In this document: piece after piece, positions 17,634 through 26,324 of the stretch
Numbering within the stretch: position 1 is the stretch's first letter
Layout of the letters: every line of letters begins with the position of its first letter
Assembly: GCA_902362965.1 (NCBI GenBank)
Contig: CABIYQ010000003.1
Coordinates: 62,001-126,000, forward strand
Direction: 5' to 3'
Length of the DNA: 64,000 nucleotides
Origin: Oscillospiraceae bacterium
GTDB lineage: Bacteria; Bacillota; Clostridia; Oscillospirales; Ruminococcaceae
The notes under the pieces: model-generated
Databases searched by the model: none
What the model was told of the DNA's origin: nothing
Seen by the model: only the letters and a program-made list of their open reading frames with translations
Made by a program: the position numbers and the translations under genes

Positions 17634-17662
17634 ATAATACACCCAAACTCATAAAATGTCAA
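17634..17662 (-). promoter_or_regulatory. glnN promoter
   Basis: Minus strand: TTGACA (17657-17662), 17-bp spacer, TATTAT (17634-17639). Transcription would start near 17627, leaving a leader of about 100 nt that holds the attenuator hairpin. Confidence 0.8.
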
Positions 17663-17793
17663 TAGCAACTTTTTAATTTATATTTTTTTAACATTTTTTT
17701 TATAAAAATCAGTATAAAACACAGCATTACGCACATTAAAACCTTTCTCTATTATTTTTTCGATAAAATTCATGCTAATTGAACTTATTTTTA

Positions 17794-17822
17794 TTTACTT
17801 TTTCTTTAAAATATGATATTAT
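17794..17822 (+). promoter_or_regulatory. Promoter of the VanY-type peptidase gene
   Basis: TTTACT (17794-17799), 17-bp spacer, TATTAT (17817-17822), about 50 nt upstream of the gene. Confidence 0.5.
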
Positions 17823-17873
17823 ATAAAAATAGACATATCTTCACAAATTTCATAAGAAAGGATTTATGTTATA

Positions 17874-18866
17874 ATGAGTACATACAGAAAAAGAAAACCA
17901 AGAATAAGATATGACCGTATTATAGGAGTAGCGGCAATTTTAATAGTATTGTTAATACTGCTGGTTTCCTGCTGCAAATCATGCGGCAAAAATGATGATA
18001 AAAAAGCCGGAAACACTTCTTCCATTGTGCCCACTGATAACAAAAATAACAGTAAAGACAGTGAAAGCAGCGCTTCGGACGACTCTTCCCTTGAATCCTT
18101 AGACAGTTATTCCACAATCAGCGCAATGCCCAACGATATATATACAGGCGATCTGATCCTCGTTAACAAACAGCATGAATATTCATTCCCTGCCACAGAA
18201 GAGGATTCTAACATCGTCCCTGTATACGAAATCAAGTCCGATAGCTATCAGGTCAATGACTATGAAACTTATCTGGATTCCAATACGATCAAAGCGCTTA
18301 ATTCATTATTGGACGCTTTTTACAATGAATCCGGTCTGACTGACATAATGGTCATATCAGGATACAGAACAAAGGAATATCAAGACGACAAATACAATGC
18401 CGGAACATCAGACGTTCAGGGCGGATATTCTGAATATCATACCGGTTTAAGCTTTGACTTAGGCATATTCCCTCAGGATGAAAATTCATACTACTATATT
18501 CCGGACGGGAATTATGCGTGGATCGAAGAAAACTGTGCAAAATACGGTTTTATTGTACGTTATCCTGAAAAAAAGGAAGACAAAACAGGAATGGAATCAA
18601 AAAGCTACCAGTTTAGATATGTAGGCGTTCCCCATGCTGTTTACATGAGCGAAAACAATCTGTGTCTTGAAGAATATATTGATCAGGTGAAAAACTATAC
18701 TTACGAAGGCGAACACCTTAAGGTAGCAGGAACAGATAAAAACTATGAAATTTATTATGTGGCTGCCGACCTTTCTTCAAATACTGATATACCGGTTCCG
18801 TCAGATAAAACGTATACCGTTTCAGGAAATAATATTGACGGTTTTATAGTAACTGTTGAAATTTAA
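17874..18866 (+). CDS. Membrane-anchored D-Ala-D-Ala carboxypeptidase, VanY/M15B family
   Basis: A 330-aa protein with a basic N-terminus, one membrane helix (residues ~19-38) and a Ser/Asp/Lys-rich linker (about 45-95). An extracytoplasmic M15B peptidase domain follows. The zinc motif region reads SGYRTKEYQD and then SEYHTGLSFDLG (the SxHxTGxAxD pattern with Ser in place of Ala), with a final H in VPHAVYM. It should trim the last D-Ala of peptidoglycan stem peptides. There are no vanRSHAX genes near, so it is a general cell-wall enzyme and not a vancomycin-resistance determinant. It is monocistronic, with a strong terminator. Confidence 0.88.
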   Translation: MSTYRKRKPRIRYDRIIGVAAILIVLLILLVSCCKSCGKNDDKKAGNTSSIVPTDNKNNSKDSESSASDDSSLESLDSYSTISAMPNDIYTGDLILVNKQHEYSFPATEEDSNIVPVYEIKSDSYQVNDYETYLDSNTIKALNSLLDAFYNESGLTDIMVISGYRTKEYQDDKYNAGTSDVQGGYSEYHTGLSFDLGIFPQDENSYYYIPDGNYAWIEENCAKYGFIVRYPEKKEDKTGMESKSYQFRYVGVPHAVYMSENNLCLEEYIDQVKNYTYEGEHLKVAGTDKNYEIYYVAADLSSNTDIPVPSDKTYTVSGNNIDGFIVTVEI

Positions 18867-18882
18867 GAAACATTTAAACAAT

Positions 18883-18910
18883 AAATGCCGTCGCTTGAGC
18901 GACGGCATTT
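18883..18910. terminator. Bidirectional terminator between the VanY-type and amidase genes
   Basis: Perfect 12-bp arms AAATGCCGTCGC and GCGACGGCATTT with a TTGA loop. It serves two convergent genes. Confidence 0.93.
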
Positions 18911-18918
18911 TTACCGAC

Positions 18919-19662
18919 CTAACCGGCAACAATAAACTGACTGCTTGCATATCCTGTTTGTCCGTTGTAATTCACAATATACCAGCCGTTACCTGTATCT
19001 CCATAAATAGTCACCATTGAACCGTCAGGAATAGAACCTATTATCTTTCCTCCCATTGACGGATAATCCCTTAAATTCAAAGTTGAACCTCCGGCTGCAA
19101 CCATTCCTTTATAAACAGGTCCGGCATTTACAAACGGTATTCCAAAATAATCGCAAAGGGACTGTACAAGATTTTTGGCTATAGCGTCAAGATTGTTTTT
19201 CAGCCATGTAACATCTTCAACATTATCATGATATCCAAGCTCGCACAATACAGCTGTAGCACGAGTCTGGGTCACTTCTCCGAGACTGGTTGTCGGAACA
19301 GCTCTGCTTTTATCCGGAAGCGGATAAATACTTTTTAAATTATTTGCAATAATATTTGCAAGACGTTCACTGTCAAAGCTTCCGGGTGCAAAATAAATAT
19401 CTATTCCTCTCAATTGTCCCGCAAGGCGTTCTGGGGCAGCATTTGAATGTAATGCAAGATGTACATCATAATAAGCTGAATTTGAATCAGCAATTGCACC
19501 CGTAACATTACGGTCAGGATCATTTCTGACATATGTTATCCCGCTTGACCTTAGATACGGCTCCATTTTATCGGCAAGAAGATTCATATACTGTTCTTCA
19601 TTTCCGCCGGTTACATATTCATTCCATTCCTGTGTGGAAGGACTTAAAAAAACTTTAGGCAT
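18919..19662 (-). CDS. N-acetylmuramoyl-L-alanine amidase with SH3b domain, no signal peptide
   Basis: A 247-aa protein. Residues 1-170 form an Amidase_3 domain: early SPSTQEWNEY, DVHLALHSNA (zinc-ligand region) and a late VLCELGYHDN segment with the catalytic glutamate. Residues ~185-247 are a bacterial SH3 domain (LNLRDYPSMGGKIIGSIPDG, GWYIVNYNGQTGYASSQFI). The amidase cleaves between MurNAc and L-Ala in peptidoglycan. The protein begins directly with MPKVFLSPST and has no signal peptide. Export without a signal would need lysis or a holin-like route, as for phage endolysins, but no phage genes are near. The ribosome binding site AAGGGAG lies in an inverted repeat. Confidence 0.88.
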   Translation of the reverse strand: MPKVFLSPSTQEWNEYVTGGNEEQYMNLLADKMEPYLRSSGITYVRNDPDRNVTGAIADSNSAYYDVHLALHSNAAPERLAGQLRGIDIYFAPGSFDSERLANIIANNLKSIYPLPDKSRAVPTTSLGEVTQTRATAVLCELGYHDNVEDVTWLKNNLDAIAKNLVQSLCDYFGIPFVNAGPVYKGMVAAGGSTLNLRDYPSMGGKIIGSIPDGSMVTIYGDTGNGWYIVNYNGQTGYASSQFIVAG

Positions 19663-19674
19663 AAAAATAAACTC

Positions 19675-19741
19675 CCTTACAGCAAATACATCTATATTTT
19701 TCCTGATTATCAGACAGGATAATACATTATATGCTGTAAGG
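19675..19741 (-). promoter_or_regulatory. Inverted repeat that can mask the amidase ribosome binding site
   Basis: CCTTACAGCA (19675-19684) and TGCTGTAAGG (19732-19741) are perfect inverted repeats about 47 bp apart, with a smaller CCTG/CAGG hairpin between. On the minus-strand RNA the second arm ends in UAAGG, part of the amidase ribosome binding site, so folding would hide it. Confidence 0.5.
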
Positions 19742-19766
19742 AAGTTTTGGTTAAATCAAATCATTC

Positions 19767-19964
19767 TTACTTATCGTTTATATATTCCATAAAGTCCCCA
19801 GGCTGACAATGCATTTTACAGCAGATTTTTTCAATTATATAAATTGATATTTCTGATCCGTTTTCAAGTCTGTAAATTGTCCTTGGTGTAAACATTTTCC
19901 GGAGTTCCTCAATATTAAGATTCTTTGATTCAGCCAGTTTAAAAAATTTTTTATATGATAACAT
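19767..19964 (-). CDS. Small Cro/C1-type helix-turn-helix regulator
   Basis: A 65-aa DNA-binding protein starting MLSYKKFFKLAES at 19964. It is a stand-alone XRE/Cro domain: residues ~16-40 (LNIEELRKMFTPRTIYRLENG) form the helix-turn-helix and the rest matches the short Cro-like family (IEKICCKMHCQPGDFMEYI). I prefer this start to the upstream ATG at 20000, because a GGGAGG site lies between them and the upstream ATG falls inside an operator-like palindrome. The promoter must overlap that palindrome, so self-repression is likely. Its other targets are unknown. The divergent radical SAM gene begins 100 bp away. Confidence 0.8.
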   Translation of the reverse strand: MLSYKKFFKLAESKNLNIEELRKMFTPRTIYRLENGSEISIYIIEKICCKMHCQPGDFMEYINDK

Positions 19965-20000
19965 GATAACATGCCAACCTCCCTTATTATATGTTATCAT
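19955..20000. promoter_or_regulatory. Operator-like repeats at the Cro-like gene
   Basis: ATGATAACAT occurs at 19955-19964 and again at 19963-19972, and its inverse ATGTTATCAT is at 19991-20000. Two direct copies and one inverted copy of a 10-mer around the start of a Cro-like gene suggest an autoregulatory operator. Confidence 0.55.
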
Positions 20001-20064
20001 AATAAATATTATAAATTTTATCTAATTTATTAACATTTTGTAAATTTATAAAGGAACATAATTT

Positions 20065-21006
20065 ATGAAAAATCCATTTGAATTCTCCTGTGATAATAAA
20101 CGGTATCATACCCTTTCTTATCATAACAAACAAACATTTAATGTAAAAATCTTTAAAGCTGTTATAGACGCAGGATTTACCTGTCCCAATAAAGACGGCT
20201 CTAAAGGTATCGGAGGCTGTATATTCTGTGACGGCGGAAGCGGTTATTTCACTAATTCCTATTTAAAATCAGTAGAAGAACAAATAAAAATGGAACTTAA
20301 AAGAATTAAGAAAAAAAATCTGAACGCCCGTGCCATTGCTTATTTTCAGGCAAATACCAATACCTACGCCGACGTTCAAAAATTAAAAAATATATATTTG
20401 CCGGTACTGTCTCAGCCAGATGTAGCAGGTATCTCCATAGGCACACGGGCAGACTGCCTTCAGCCACAAATCCTTGACTTTCTGGAAGAGCTTTCGCATA
20501 AAACCTATCTTACGGTAGAACTGGGCATGCAGACGATTCATGACAATACTCTGAAATTGATAAACAGAGGCTATAACCACAATGAATTTTTAAAAGGCTT
20601 CTTTTCACTGAAAAAAAGAAACATAAGAACCTGTATTCATATTATCAACGGTCTGCCCGGCGAAAACATAGATATGATGCTCGAAACTGCCCGTAATGTT
20701 GGAAAATTGAAACCGGACGCACTAAAAATTCAGTTACTTCACGTTATAAAAAATACCCCGCTCGAAGAGATGTATAAAAACGATATGCTTAATGTAATGT
20801 CAAAAGAAAACTACATTTCTACTGTTGTAAATCAACTGGAATACATTCCACCCCAAACTGTTATAGAAAGAATAACAGGCGACGGAAATAAGGATAAACT
20901 TATTGCACCCTTATGGAGTACAGACAAAATTTCAGTTCTCGGAGGAATTGACAAGTTACAGGCTGATTCTGACAGCTGGCAGGGAAAAAAATATAAAAAA
21001 CTTTAA
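20065..21006 (+). CDS. Radical SAM protein, TIGR01212/YtqA family
   Basis: A 313-aa protein. The iron-sulfur cysteines lie in CPNKDGSKGIGGCIFCDG (CxxxxxxxxxxCxxC, near residues 39-56), the spacing typical of the TIGR01212 subgroup and not the standard Cx3Cx2C. Later segments ELGMQTIHDNTLKLINRGY and IHIINGLPGE are usual radical SAM barrel parts. YtqA-family proteins have been linked to tRNA modification, but the reaction is not evident from the sequence. AAGGAAC precedes the ATG. It is monocistronic, ahead of the rpmE promoter. Confidence 0.88.
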   Translation: MKNPFEFSCDNKRYHTLSYHNKQTFNVKIFKAVIDAGFTCPNKDGSKGIGGCIFCDGGSGYFTNSYLKSVEEQIKMELKRIKKKNLNARAIAYFQANTNTYADVQKLKNIYLPVLSQPDVAGISIGTRADCLQPQILDFLEELSHKTYLTVELGMQTIHDNTLKLINRGYNHNEFLKGFFSLKKRNIRTCIHIINGLPGENIDMMLETARNVGKLKPDALKIQLLHVIKNTPLEEMYKNDMLNVMSKENYISTVVNQLEYIPPQTVIERITGDGNKDKLIAPLWSTDKISVLGGIDKLQADSDSWQGKKYKKL

Positions 21007-21013
21007 AAATCAC

Positions 21014-21042
21014 TTGATTTTTCTTTTTTGATATGATATAAT
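21014..21042 (+). promoter_or_regulatory. rpmE promoter
   Basis: TTGATT (21014-21019), 17-bp spacer, TATAAT (21037-21042), just after the radical SAM gene. Confidence 0.75.
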
Positions 21043-21056
21043 TATAAATGTTAGTG

Positions 21057-21114
21057 AATTATCAATAGCACTACTGTCTAAGGTAACTGATGGGCTGCTG
21101 TGTTAATCATAATT
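21057..21114 (+). ncRNA. Structured rpmE leader (possible L31 autoregulatory leader)
   Basis: In the ~90-nt leader, AATTAT (21057-21062) pairs with ATAATT (21109-21114), TAGCAC pairs with GTGTTA, and an inner CTGTC pairs with GATGG around TAAGGTAACT. Ribosomal protein genes often carry leaders bound by their own product, and L31 leader families are known in Firmicutes. I cannot confirm membership by eye. Confidence 0.45.
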
Positions 21115-21138
21115 GTTAAATTGAAAGAGGTGACAATC

Positions 21139-21342
21139 ATGAAAGAAGGAATCCATCCGCAGTTTGAAAAAACTACAATCACTTGCCATTGCGGTAATGT
21201 AATTGAAACTCGTTCTACTAAGAAGGACATTAAGGTTGAAATCTGTTCAAAGTGCCATCCGTTCTATACTGGCAAGCAAAAGCTTGTTGATACAGGTGGA
21301 CGTGTTGACAGATTTAAAAAGCGTTTCAATATGGACAAGTAA
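21139..21342 (+). CDS. rpmE: 50S ribosomal protein L31
   Basis: L31 (67 aa) is a component of the large ribosomal subunit that bridges to the small one. The start is [20 protein letters not shown]. The cysteines in CHCG and CSKC mark the zinc-binding (C+) type, normally used when zinc is sufficient. The ending [22 protein letters not shown] is standard. The ATG at 21139 has GAGGTG 8 nt upstream, whereas an in-frame ATG at 21100 falls inside the leader hairpin. It has its own promoter and terminator. Confidence 0.96.
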   Translation: MKEGIHPQFEKTTITCHCGNVIETRSTKKDIKVEICSKCHPFYTGKQKLVDTGGRVDRFKKRFNMDK

Positions 21343-21346
21343 AAAT

Positions 21347-21373
21347 AAGGACGGCTATGTGTCGTCCTTTTTG
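21347..21373 (+). terminator. rpmE terminator
   Basis: Arms AAGGACG and CGTCCTT around a 9-nt loop, followed by TTTTT. Confidence 0.85.
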
Positions 21374-21391
21374 CATTTTCGGAGTTAAATT

Positions 21392-22009
21392 ATGAATTAC
21401 ACAACTATCAAAGCACCGGCTAAAGCGTCTTTTATTGAAAAGCGTTCAGAATTTATAGGCTATTTATGTCCTGTTTCTACTAATGATGAAGCAGTTAATT
21501 TCATAAATAATATCAAGGCGGAACATAGAAAAGCCAAACATAATGTTTATGCTTATATATTGCGTGATAATAACATAACACGATATTCAGACGACGGCGA
21601 ACCTCAGGGTACTGCAGGTATACCTGTTCTGGACGTTTTACAAAAACATCAACTTACTGATATATGCTGTGTTGTAACCAGATATTTTGGCGGAATTCTT
21701 CTAGGCGGCGGCGGACTTGTGCGTGCGTATTCACACTGCGCCTCGCTAGCAGTAAACGAAGCTGATATTTTAAACATGTATTTTTGTAATACGGCAATAA
21801 TCACAATGGACTACGATTTATACGGCAAAATCAGTTATATTCTTCCTGAATTTGAAACAAAGCTAATTAGTTCAGATTTTGGAAATAATGTGAAAATTAC
21901 TGTAAATGTTAAATCAGAACTTTATGATTCATTCTGCAAAAAATTAACCGACATTACAAGCGGAAAAATTTTAATTGAAAAAACAAACGAACTATTTGAT
22001 AACTTTTGA
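21392..22009 (+). CDS. yigZ: YigZ/IMPACT-family protein
   Basis: A 205-aa protein of the YigZ (UPF0029/Impact N-terminal) family. The core YSDDGEPQGTAGIPVLDVLQK (residues ~69-89) and VVTRYFGGILLGGGGLVRAYS are diagnostic. The C-terminal ~60 residues form the smaller DUF1949-like ferredoxin fold. The function is uncertain. A role in translation or nucleic-acid binding has been suggested from eukaryotic IMPACT. GGAG precedes the ATG. The stop codon lies inside the terminator hairpin. Confidence 0.92.
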   Translation: MNYTTIKAPAKASFIEKRSEFIGYLCPVSTNDEAVNFINNIKAEHRKAKHNVYAYILRDNNITRYSDDGEPQGTAGIPVLDVLQKHQLTDICCVVTRYFGGILLGGGGLVRAYSHCASLAVNEADILNMYFCNTAIITMDYDLYGKISYILPEFETKLISSDFGNNVKITVNVKSELYDSFCKKLTDITSGKILIEKTNELFDNF

Positions 22010-22038
22010 TAACCGCACACTTCCATGTGCGGTTATCA
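22007..22038. terminator. yigZ terminator
   Basis: Perfect 13-bp arms TGATAACCGCACA (22007-22019) and TGTGCGGTTATCA (22026-22038), then TTTTAA. The left arm includes the yigZ stop codon. Confidence 0.88.
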
Positions 22039-22056
22039 TTTTAATTTCACACCATA

Positions 22057-22121
22057 TTCGACATATTTTGGCGAATATTGCGATAATTGTGACGTTAATT
22101 TGTCGAATTTTATGATATAAT
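22057..22121 (+). promoter_or_regulatory. Possible Spo0A-box pair and promoter of the DUF6514-like gene
   Basis: TTCGACA (22057-22063) and its inverse TGTCGAA (22101-22107) both match the Spo0A box. A TATAAT -10 (22116-22121) has no good -35 at the right distance (CGTTAA), so an activator may be needed. Single 7-mers occur by chance a few times in 64 kb, so only the pairing next to a promoter gives this weight. Confidence 0.35.
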
Positions 22122-22150
22122 GTAAATATCAAAATAAAAGGAGAAAAAAT

Positions 22151-22417
22151 ATGAGTAATTTAAAATTGATAAAATGTAATGTATCAAAAGACAGTCAGAG
22201 GATATATTTCCTGTCGTCCTTTAATAAGACAATTGACGGCTTAACAGCGGTTACATACAATATTTCTGCATCAGACTGCTATAATGTCTTAACGATCGAA
22301 GATATTTCTACTGATTTAAAATTGTGCGAAAAAATTCTTTCTGAACTGTCTGAAAAATCAGTCCAGCAGAACGAATTAAAGGAATTTATTGTAAATTACC
22401 TATCTGATAATCAATGA
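22151..22417 (+). CDS. Small protein resembling DUF6514
   Basis: An 88-aa cytosolic protein. The run LTAVTYNISASDCYNVLTIEDISTDLKLCEKILSEL (residues ~30-66), followed by Q-x-x-x-L-x-x-F-I-x-x-Y-L, looks like DUF6514. These are small Firmicutes proteins with a beta strand pattern, a DISTD-like turn and a C-terminal helix pair. The function is unknown. AAAGGAG lies 8 nt upstream of the ATG. The gene converges on the V-ATPase operon and shares its terminator. The upstream region may be a Spo0A target. Confidence 0.6.
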   Translation: MSNLKLIKCNVSKDSQRIYFLSSFNKTIDGLTAVTYNISASDCYNVLTIEDISTDLKLCEKILSELSEKSVQQNELKEFIVNYLSDNQ

Positions 22418-22465
22418 TTATCAAAATAGCTTTTGGGAAAGATTTGTAGTAAACCTATATTAGAT

Positions 22466-22499
22466 AAAAATGCCTTTTATAAACTTAAAAGGCATTTTT
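22466..22499. terminator. Bidirectional terminator of the V-ATPase operon
   Basis: Perfect 14-bp arms AAAAATGCCTTTTA (22466-22479) and TAAAAGGCATTTTT (22486-22499). The right arm is part of the last codons of the V-ATPase subunit D gene. Confidence 0.9.
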
Positions 22500-23114
22500 A
22501 TTTTTCTTCAATTTATATGATTTAATTACTTTAAGACGTGAAAATTCCTCACGTTCCTTTTCTTCCAGACTTTCAAGAATATATTTTACCATTCCTTCAT
22601 ATCTTGGAATCAATATATTCTGTAATGCATTTGCTCTGCGCTGTGCTTTTTTTATTGCTGTAGCAAGACGATAAATACTGTTATCAACCTCCGCTAACAA
22701 TACAGTCATATCTTTAACCTTGGAAAAAGAAACATATGCTTTATCAAGCTGTGAATTTGTATAATAAAACCCATAAGGTACTTCTATTTCTCTGCGCTCA
22801 AGCGTTACATTAGGAATGTCAACACCCATAACACTCCTGTAAGTAACTGTAATACCGTCCTCTATGGGAACACTTCTGGCAATTTTATCAATAACGCCAA
22901 GGGTAATATTTGCATCCTGCAAAGCAGCATACGCTTCTTTATAAGTATCCTCAATGGAATTTCTCAAAGACTTTGCTTTGTCCATAAGCTGCATCATTTC
23001 TCTTATGAGAATATTGCGCTTTCTGTCCATAAGGTCATATCCCAGACGGCAAAGCGCTAAAGTTTTTCGTGCTTTAATCAGATTTCCTTTAGTTGGAAAA
23101 ATCTGTTCTGCCAT
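22485..23114 (-). CDS. ntpD: V-type ATPase subunit D (central stalk)
   Basis: Subunit D (209 aa) is the coiled-coil central shaft that couples rotation between V1 and Vo. The N-terminal FPTKGNLIKARKTLALCRLGYDLMDRKRNILIREMM and the C-terminal AIKKAQRRANALQNILIPRYEGMVKYI are family hallmarks. Both ends are long helices that form the hairpin. Length is normal. It is the last gene of the V-ATPase operon, and its final codons double as one arm of the terminator. An AAGGGGG site precedes the ATG at 23114. Confidence 0.95.
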   Translation of the reverse strand: MAEQIFPTKGNLIKARKTLALCRLGYDLMDRKRNILIREMMQLMDKAKSLRNSIEDTYKEAYAALQDANITLGVIDKIARSVPIEDGITVTYRSVMGVDIPNVTLERREIEVPYGFYYTNSQLDKAYVSFSKVKDMTVLLAEVDNSIYRLATAIKKAQRRANALQNILIPRYEGMVKYILESLEEKEREEFSRLKVIKSYKLKKNKNAF

Positions 23115-23139
23115 AAAGATACCCCCTTTGATGCACTAT

Positions 23140-24537
23140 TTACTTAAACATTTGCAATGCTTTTTCAGCGTCATAATATTTGTTCAGCATATCCTCGTCT
23201 ATTCGGTCAAGCTCACTTACCGGCAAAAGTGACAGCAAAGCCCAACCTAAATCAAGAGTTTCTTCAATAGAACGGTCCTCATTAAACCCCTGAGTGATAA
23301 AATGTTTTTCAAACTGCACGCCGAATTTCATATACTGACGGTCAACTTCAGACAACTCTTCCTCACCTATTACCGATGCCAGAGCTCTTGCGTCCTGAAC
23401 CTTTGCATACGCCGCAAAAAGCTGATTAGCAACTGAAGAATGATCAAATCTTGTATAGCCCTCTCCGATACCGTCCTTCATAAGTCTTGAAAGAGAAGGT
23501 AAAATCGAAATTGAAGGATAGATACCGGTCTGGTCAAGACTCCTGTCCAGAACGATCTGACCTTCGGTAATATATCCAGTTAAGTCAGGAATCGGATGAG
23601 TAATATCATCATTAGGCATGGTCAGAATGGGAATCTGTGTAACGCTGCCTGTAGAACCCTCGGCAATCCCCGCTCTCTCATAAAGTGACGCTAAATCAGA
23701 ATACAAATATCCAGGGTAACCCTTACGTCCGGGAATTTCACCTTTTGAAGATGAAAATTCACGAAGCGCTTCACAATAGGAAGTTATATCGGTCAGAATA
23801 ACAAGTATATGCATATTCTTTTCAAAGGCAAGGTATTCAGCTGCCGTAAGAGCACATCTGGGAGTCAATATTCTTTCAATGATCGGATCGTTTGAAAGAT
23901 TCATAAACATTACAACCTTTTGCTGAACGCCGCTTTCCGCAAAGGATTTTTTAAAATAATCCGCAACATCATTTTTAACGCCCATAGCTCCAAATACGAC
24001 TGCAAAATCCTGACCGTTTTCATCTGCGATCTTTGCTTGTCTTACGATCTGTACTGCAAGCTTATTGTGAGACAGTCCGGAACCTGAAAAAATCGGAAGC
24101 TTCTGCCCTCTGATAAGCGTCATAAGACAATCAATTGAAGAGATACCTGTTCTGATATAATTTCTTGGATATGTTCTTGAAACAGGATTCAACGGCTTTC
24201 CGTTTATATCAGCAAACTTTTCTGGATAAATATCTCCCAGTCCGTCAATAGGTTTTCCCGAACCGCTGAATACTCTGCCCAACATTTCCTCAGACAAAGC
24301 AAGCTCCATTGGTTTGCCTGTAAAGCTTGTTTTAGTATTAGTAAGAGAAAGCCCTTTAGTACCCTCAAACACCTGAAGAATAGCTTTTTCTCCGGATATT
24401 TCAACAATTCTGCCGACTCTTTCCGTACCGTCGCTTAAACGGATATTTGCAATTTCATCATATCCCACGCCTTTAACATGATCAAGAGCCACAAGAGGAC
24501 CGTTTATTTCGCTCAGTCCAATATACTGAATACTCAT
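23140..24537 (-). CDS. ntpB: V-type ATPase subunit B (regulatory nucleotide-binding)
   Basis: Subunit B (465 aa) is the non-catalytic partner of A in the V1 hexamer. Residues ~1-75 are the beta barrel. A degenerate P-loop reads [11 protein letters not shown] near residue 153, in place of a GxxGx[60 protein letters not shown] is typical of B subunits. The ATG overlaps the stop of subunit A by 4 nt (ATGA), which ensures coupled synthesis. Length is normal. Confidence 0.96.
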   Translation of the reverse strand: MSIQYIGLSEINGPLVALDHVKGVGYDEIANIRLSDGTERVGRIVEISGEKAILQVFEGTKGLSLTNTKTSFTGKPMELALSEEMLGRVFSGSGKPIDGLGDIYPEKFADINGKPLNPVSRTYPRNYIRTGISSIDCLMTLIRGQKLPIFSGSGLSHNKLAVQIVRQAKIADENGQDFAVVFGAMGVKNDVADYFKKSFAESGVQQKVVMFMNLSNDPIIERILTPRCALTAAEYLAFEKNMHILVILTDITSYCEALREFSSSKGEIPGRKGYPGYLYSDLASLYERAGIAEGSTGSVTQIPILTMPNDDITHPIPDLTGYITEGQIVLDRSLDQTGIYPSISILPSLSRLMKDGIGEGYTRFDHSSVANQLFAAYAKVQDARALASVIGEEELSEVDRQYMKFGVQFEKHFITQGFNEDRSIEETLDLGWALLSLLPVSELDRIDEDMLNKYYDAEKALQMFK

Positions 24538-26306
24538 ACGGCACTCCTTTCCTCTTCATTGCTTTCAAGCTTATCAAATACTGATTTTATTTCTTTTTTA
24601 TAATCATCGAACATTTCCAATTTATCATTTGGTATATCGTACTTTATTTTAATAATCTTTTCCATTAAGCCGGTACTGGTAATTTGTTCCATAGATACTC
24701 CTTGTGATAAAGCTTTTTTGGCTTCATTGTAAAGAGTAAGGATAACCTCCATCATAAGCTTCTGTTTCTGAAGCGGAACATAAGTATCGTCTTTATGATA
24801 TGCATTCTGCTGAAGAAATCCAACTCTTATAACCCTTGCAAGGTCTATTATCAGCTTTTGCTCATCAGGCAATACGTCTGCACCGATAAGCTTTACTATT
24901 TCCATCAATTGGTTTTCTTCTATTAGAATATTTGATATTTCCTGACGAAGCTTTAAAAAATCCGATCCTGCTTCCCTATCATAAAATTCAGAAAGATCAT
25001 CTATATATTCGCTGTAGCTTGTCGTCCAGTTAATAGCAGGATAATGTCTGGCATAAGCCAAAGATTTGTCAAGCGCCCAGAAGCAGCGCACAAAACGCTT
25101 TGTATTCTGAGTTACAGGCTCGGAAAAGTCAGAACCCTGCGGAGATACCGCACCGATTATTGTCACAGAACCTTCTTTTCCGCAAAGTGTTTTCATGTAA
25201 CCTGCTCTTTCGTAAAATTCCGAAAGGCGGGACGGCAGATAAGCAGGAAATCCCTCTTCTGCCGGCATTTCCTCCAGACGTCCGGATATTTCTCTTAAAG
25301 CCTCTGCCCATCTGGAAGTGGAATCAGCCATTATAGCAATATGATATCCCATATCTCTGTAATATTCGGCAAGAGTGATTCCTGTATAAATTGATGCTTC
25401 TCTTGCCGCTACAGGCATATTTGACGTATTGGCAATAAGTACTGTTCTATCGGTAAGAGGACGGTTGGTTTTCGGATCTATAAGCTCTGAAAATTCCTCC
25501 AGTACCTGAGTCATTTCATTTCCTCGTTCGCCGCAGCCAATATACACGATAATATCAGCGTCGCACCACTTTGCCAGCTGATGCTGAGTCATAGTCTTAC
25601 CTGTTCCGAAACCGCCGGGAATTGCGGCGGTACCGCCTTTTGCAATCGGCAGAATGGTATCTATGATTCTCTGTCCTGTAATAAGCGGACGTGAAATCAT
25701 AAGCCTTTCAGCTACAGGTCTGGGCTGACGTATCGGCCATTTCTGGCACAGTGTAAGCTCATGAACCTTACCCTTATTATCTTCTATTTTGCATACAGTA
25801 TCATTTACACGATATTTACCGTTTTCAGCGATCCATATAACCTTTCCGCTGAGAAAAGGAGAAAGCATACAATAATGCCTGATAACAGGCGTTTCCGGAC
25901 AGGAGGCATATACGCTTCCGCCTGTCAGTTCTGTTCCGACTGTAACTTCCATTGTAACGTCATATATATTTTCCGTATCAATTGCCGGAACATTAGATCC
26001 TTCATTTATAAATGCTCCGGAAATTTTTTCAATTTCTTTTAAAGGACGTTCAATTCCGTCAAAAATATTTGAAATTATTCCCGGTCCCAAAGTTGCGCTC
26101 ATAGGCGAACCTGTATTAAAAACCGGTTCGCCCACTTTAAGTCCTGTCGTCACTTCATAAACCTGTATTGTTGTAAATTCTCCGGTTATTCCGATAACTT
26201 CCCCTATGAGCTTTTTTTCTCCTACATACACCATCTCAAGCATAGAAAAGTCTTTGGTATCTTTAACCTTTACAACAGGTCCATTGACAGAGTATATTTT
26301 ATTCAA
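24534..26306 (-). CDS. ntpA: V-type ATPase subunit A (catalytic)
   Basis: Subunit A (590 aa) carries the catalytic sites of V1. The Walker A motif GGFGTGKT is at residues 231-238, preceded by [35 protein letters not shown] carries the catalytic glutamate region, and [36 protein letters not shown] follows. The non-homologous insertion between residues ~110 and 190, absent from F-type beta subunits, is present. It sits between subunit E and subunit B in the operon. In a gut-type anaerobe this complex could either hydrolyse ATP to pump ions or work as a synthase. Confidence 0.97.
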   Translation of the reverse strand: MNKIYSVNGPVVKVKDTKDFSMLEMVYVGEKKLIGEVIGITGEFTTIQVYEVTTGLKVGEPVFNTGSPMSATLGPGIISNIFDGIERPLKEIEKISGAFINEGSNVPAIDTENIYDVTMEVTVGTELTGGSVYASCPETPVIRHYCMLSPFLSGKVIWIAENGKYRVNDTVCKIEDNKGKVHELTLCQKWPIRQPRPVAERLMISRPLITGQRIIDTILPIAKGGTAAIPGGFGTGKTMTQHQLAKWCDADIIVYIGCGERGNEMTQVLEEFSELIDPKTNRPLTDRTVLIANTSNMPVAAREASIYTGITLAEYYRDMGYHIAIMADSTSRWAEALREISGRLEEMPAEEGFPAYLPSRLSEFYERAGYMKTLCGKEGSVTIIGAVSPQGSDFSEPVTQNTKRFVRCFWALDKSLAYARHYPAINWTTSYSEYIDDLSEFYDREAGSDFLKLRQEISNILIEENQLMEIVKLIGADVLPDEQKLIIDLARVIRVGFLQQNAYHKDDTYVPLQKQKLMMEVILTLYNEAKKALSQGVSMEQITSTGLMEKIIKIKYDIPNDKLEMFDDYKKEIKSVFDKLESNEEERSAV

Positions 26307-26324
26307 TACCGATCACACTCCTAA

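Noticed and set aside
18919..19662. The signal-less amidase and the Cro-like gene as part of a prophage
   Set aside because: No integrase, holin, terminase or structural gene lies near, and flanking genes are ordinary chromosomal ones.
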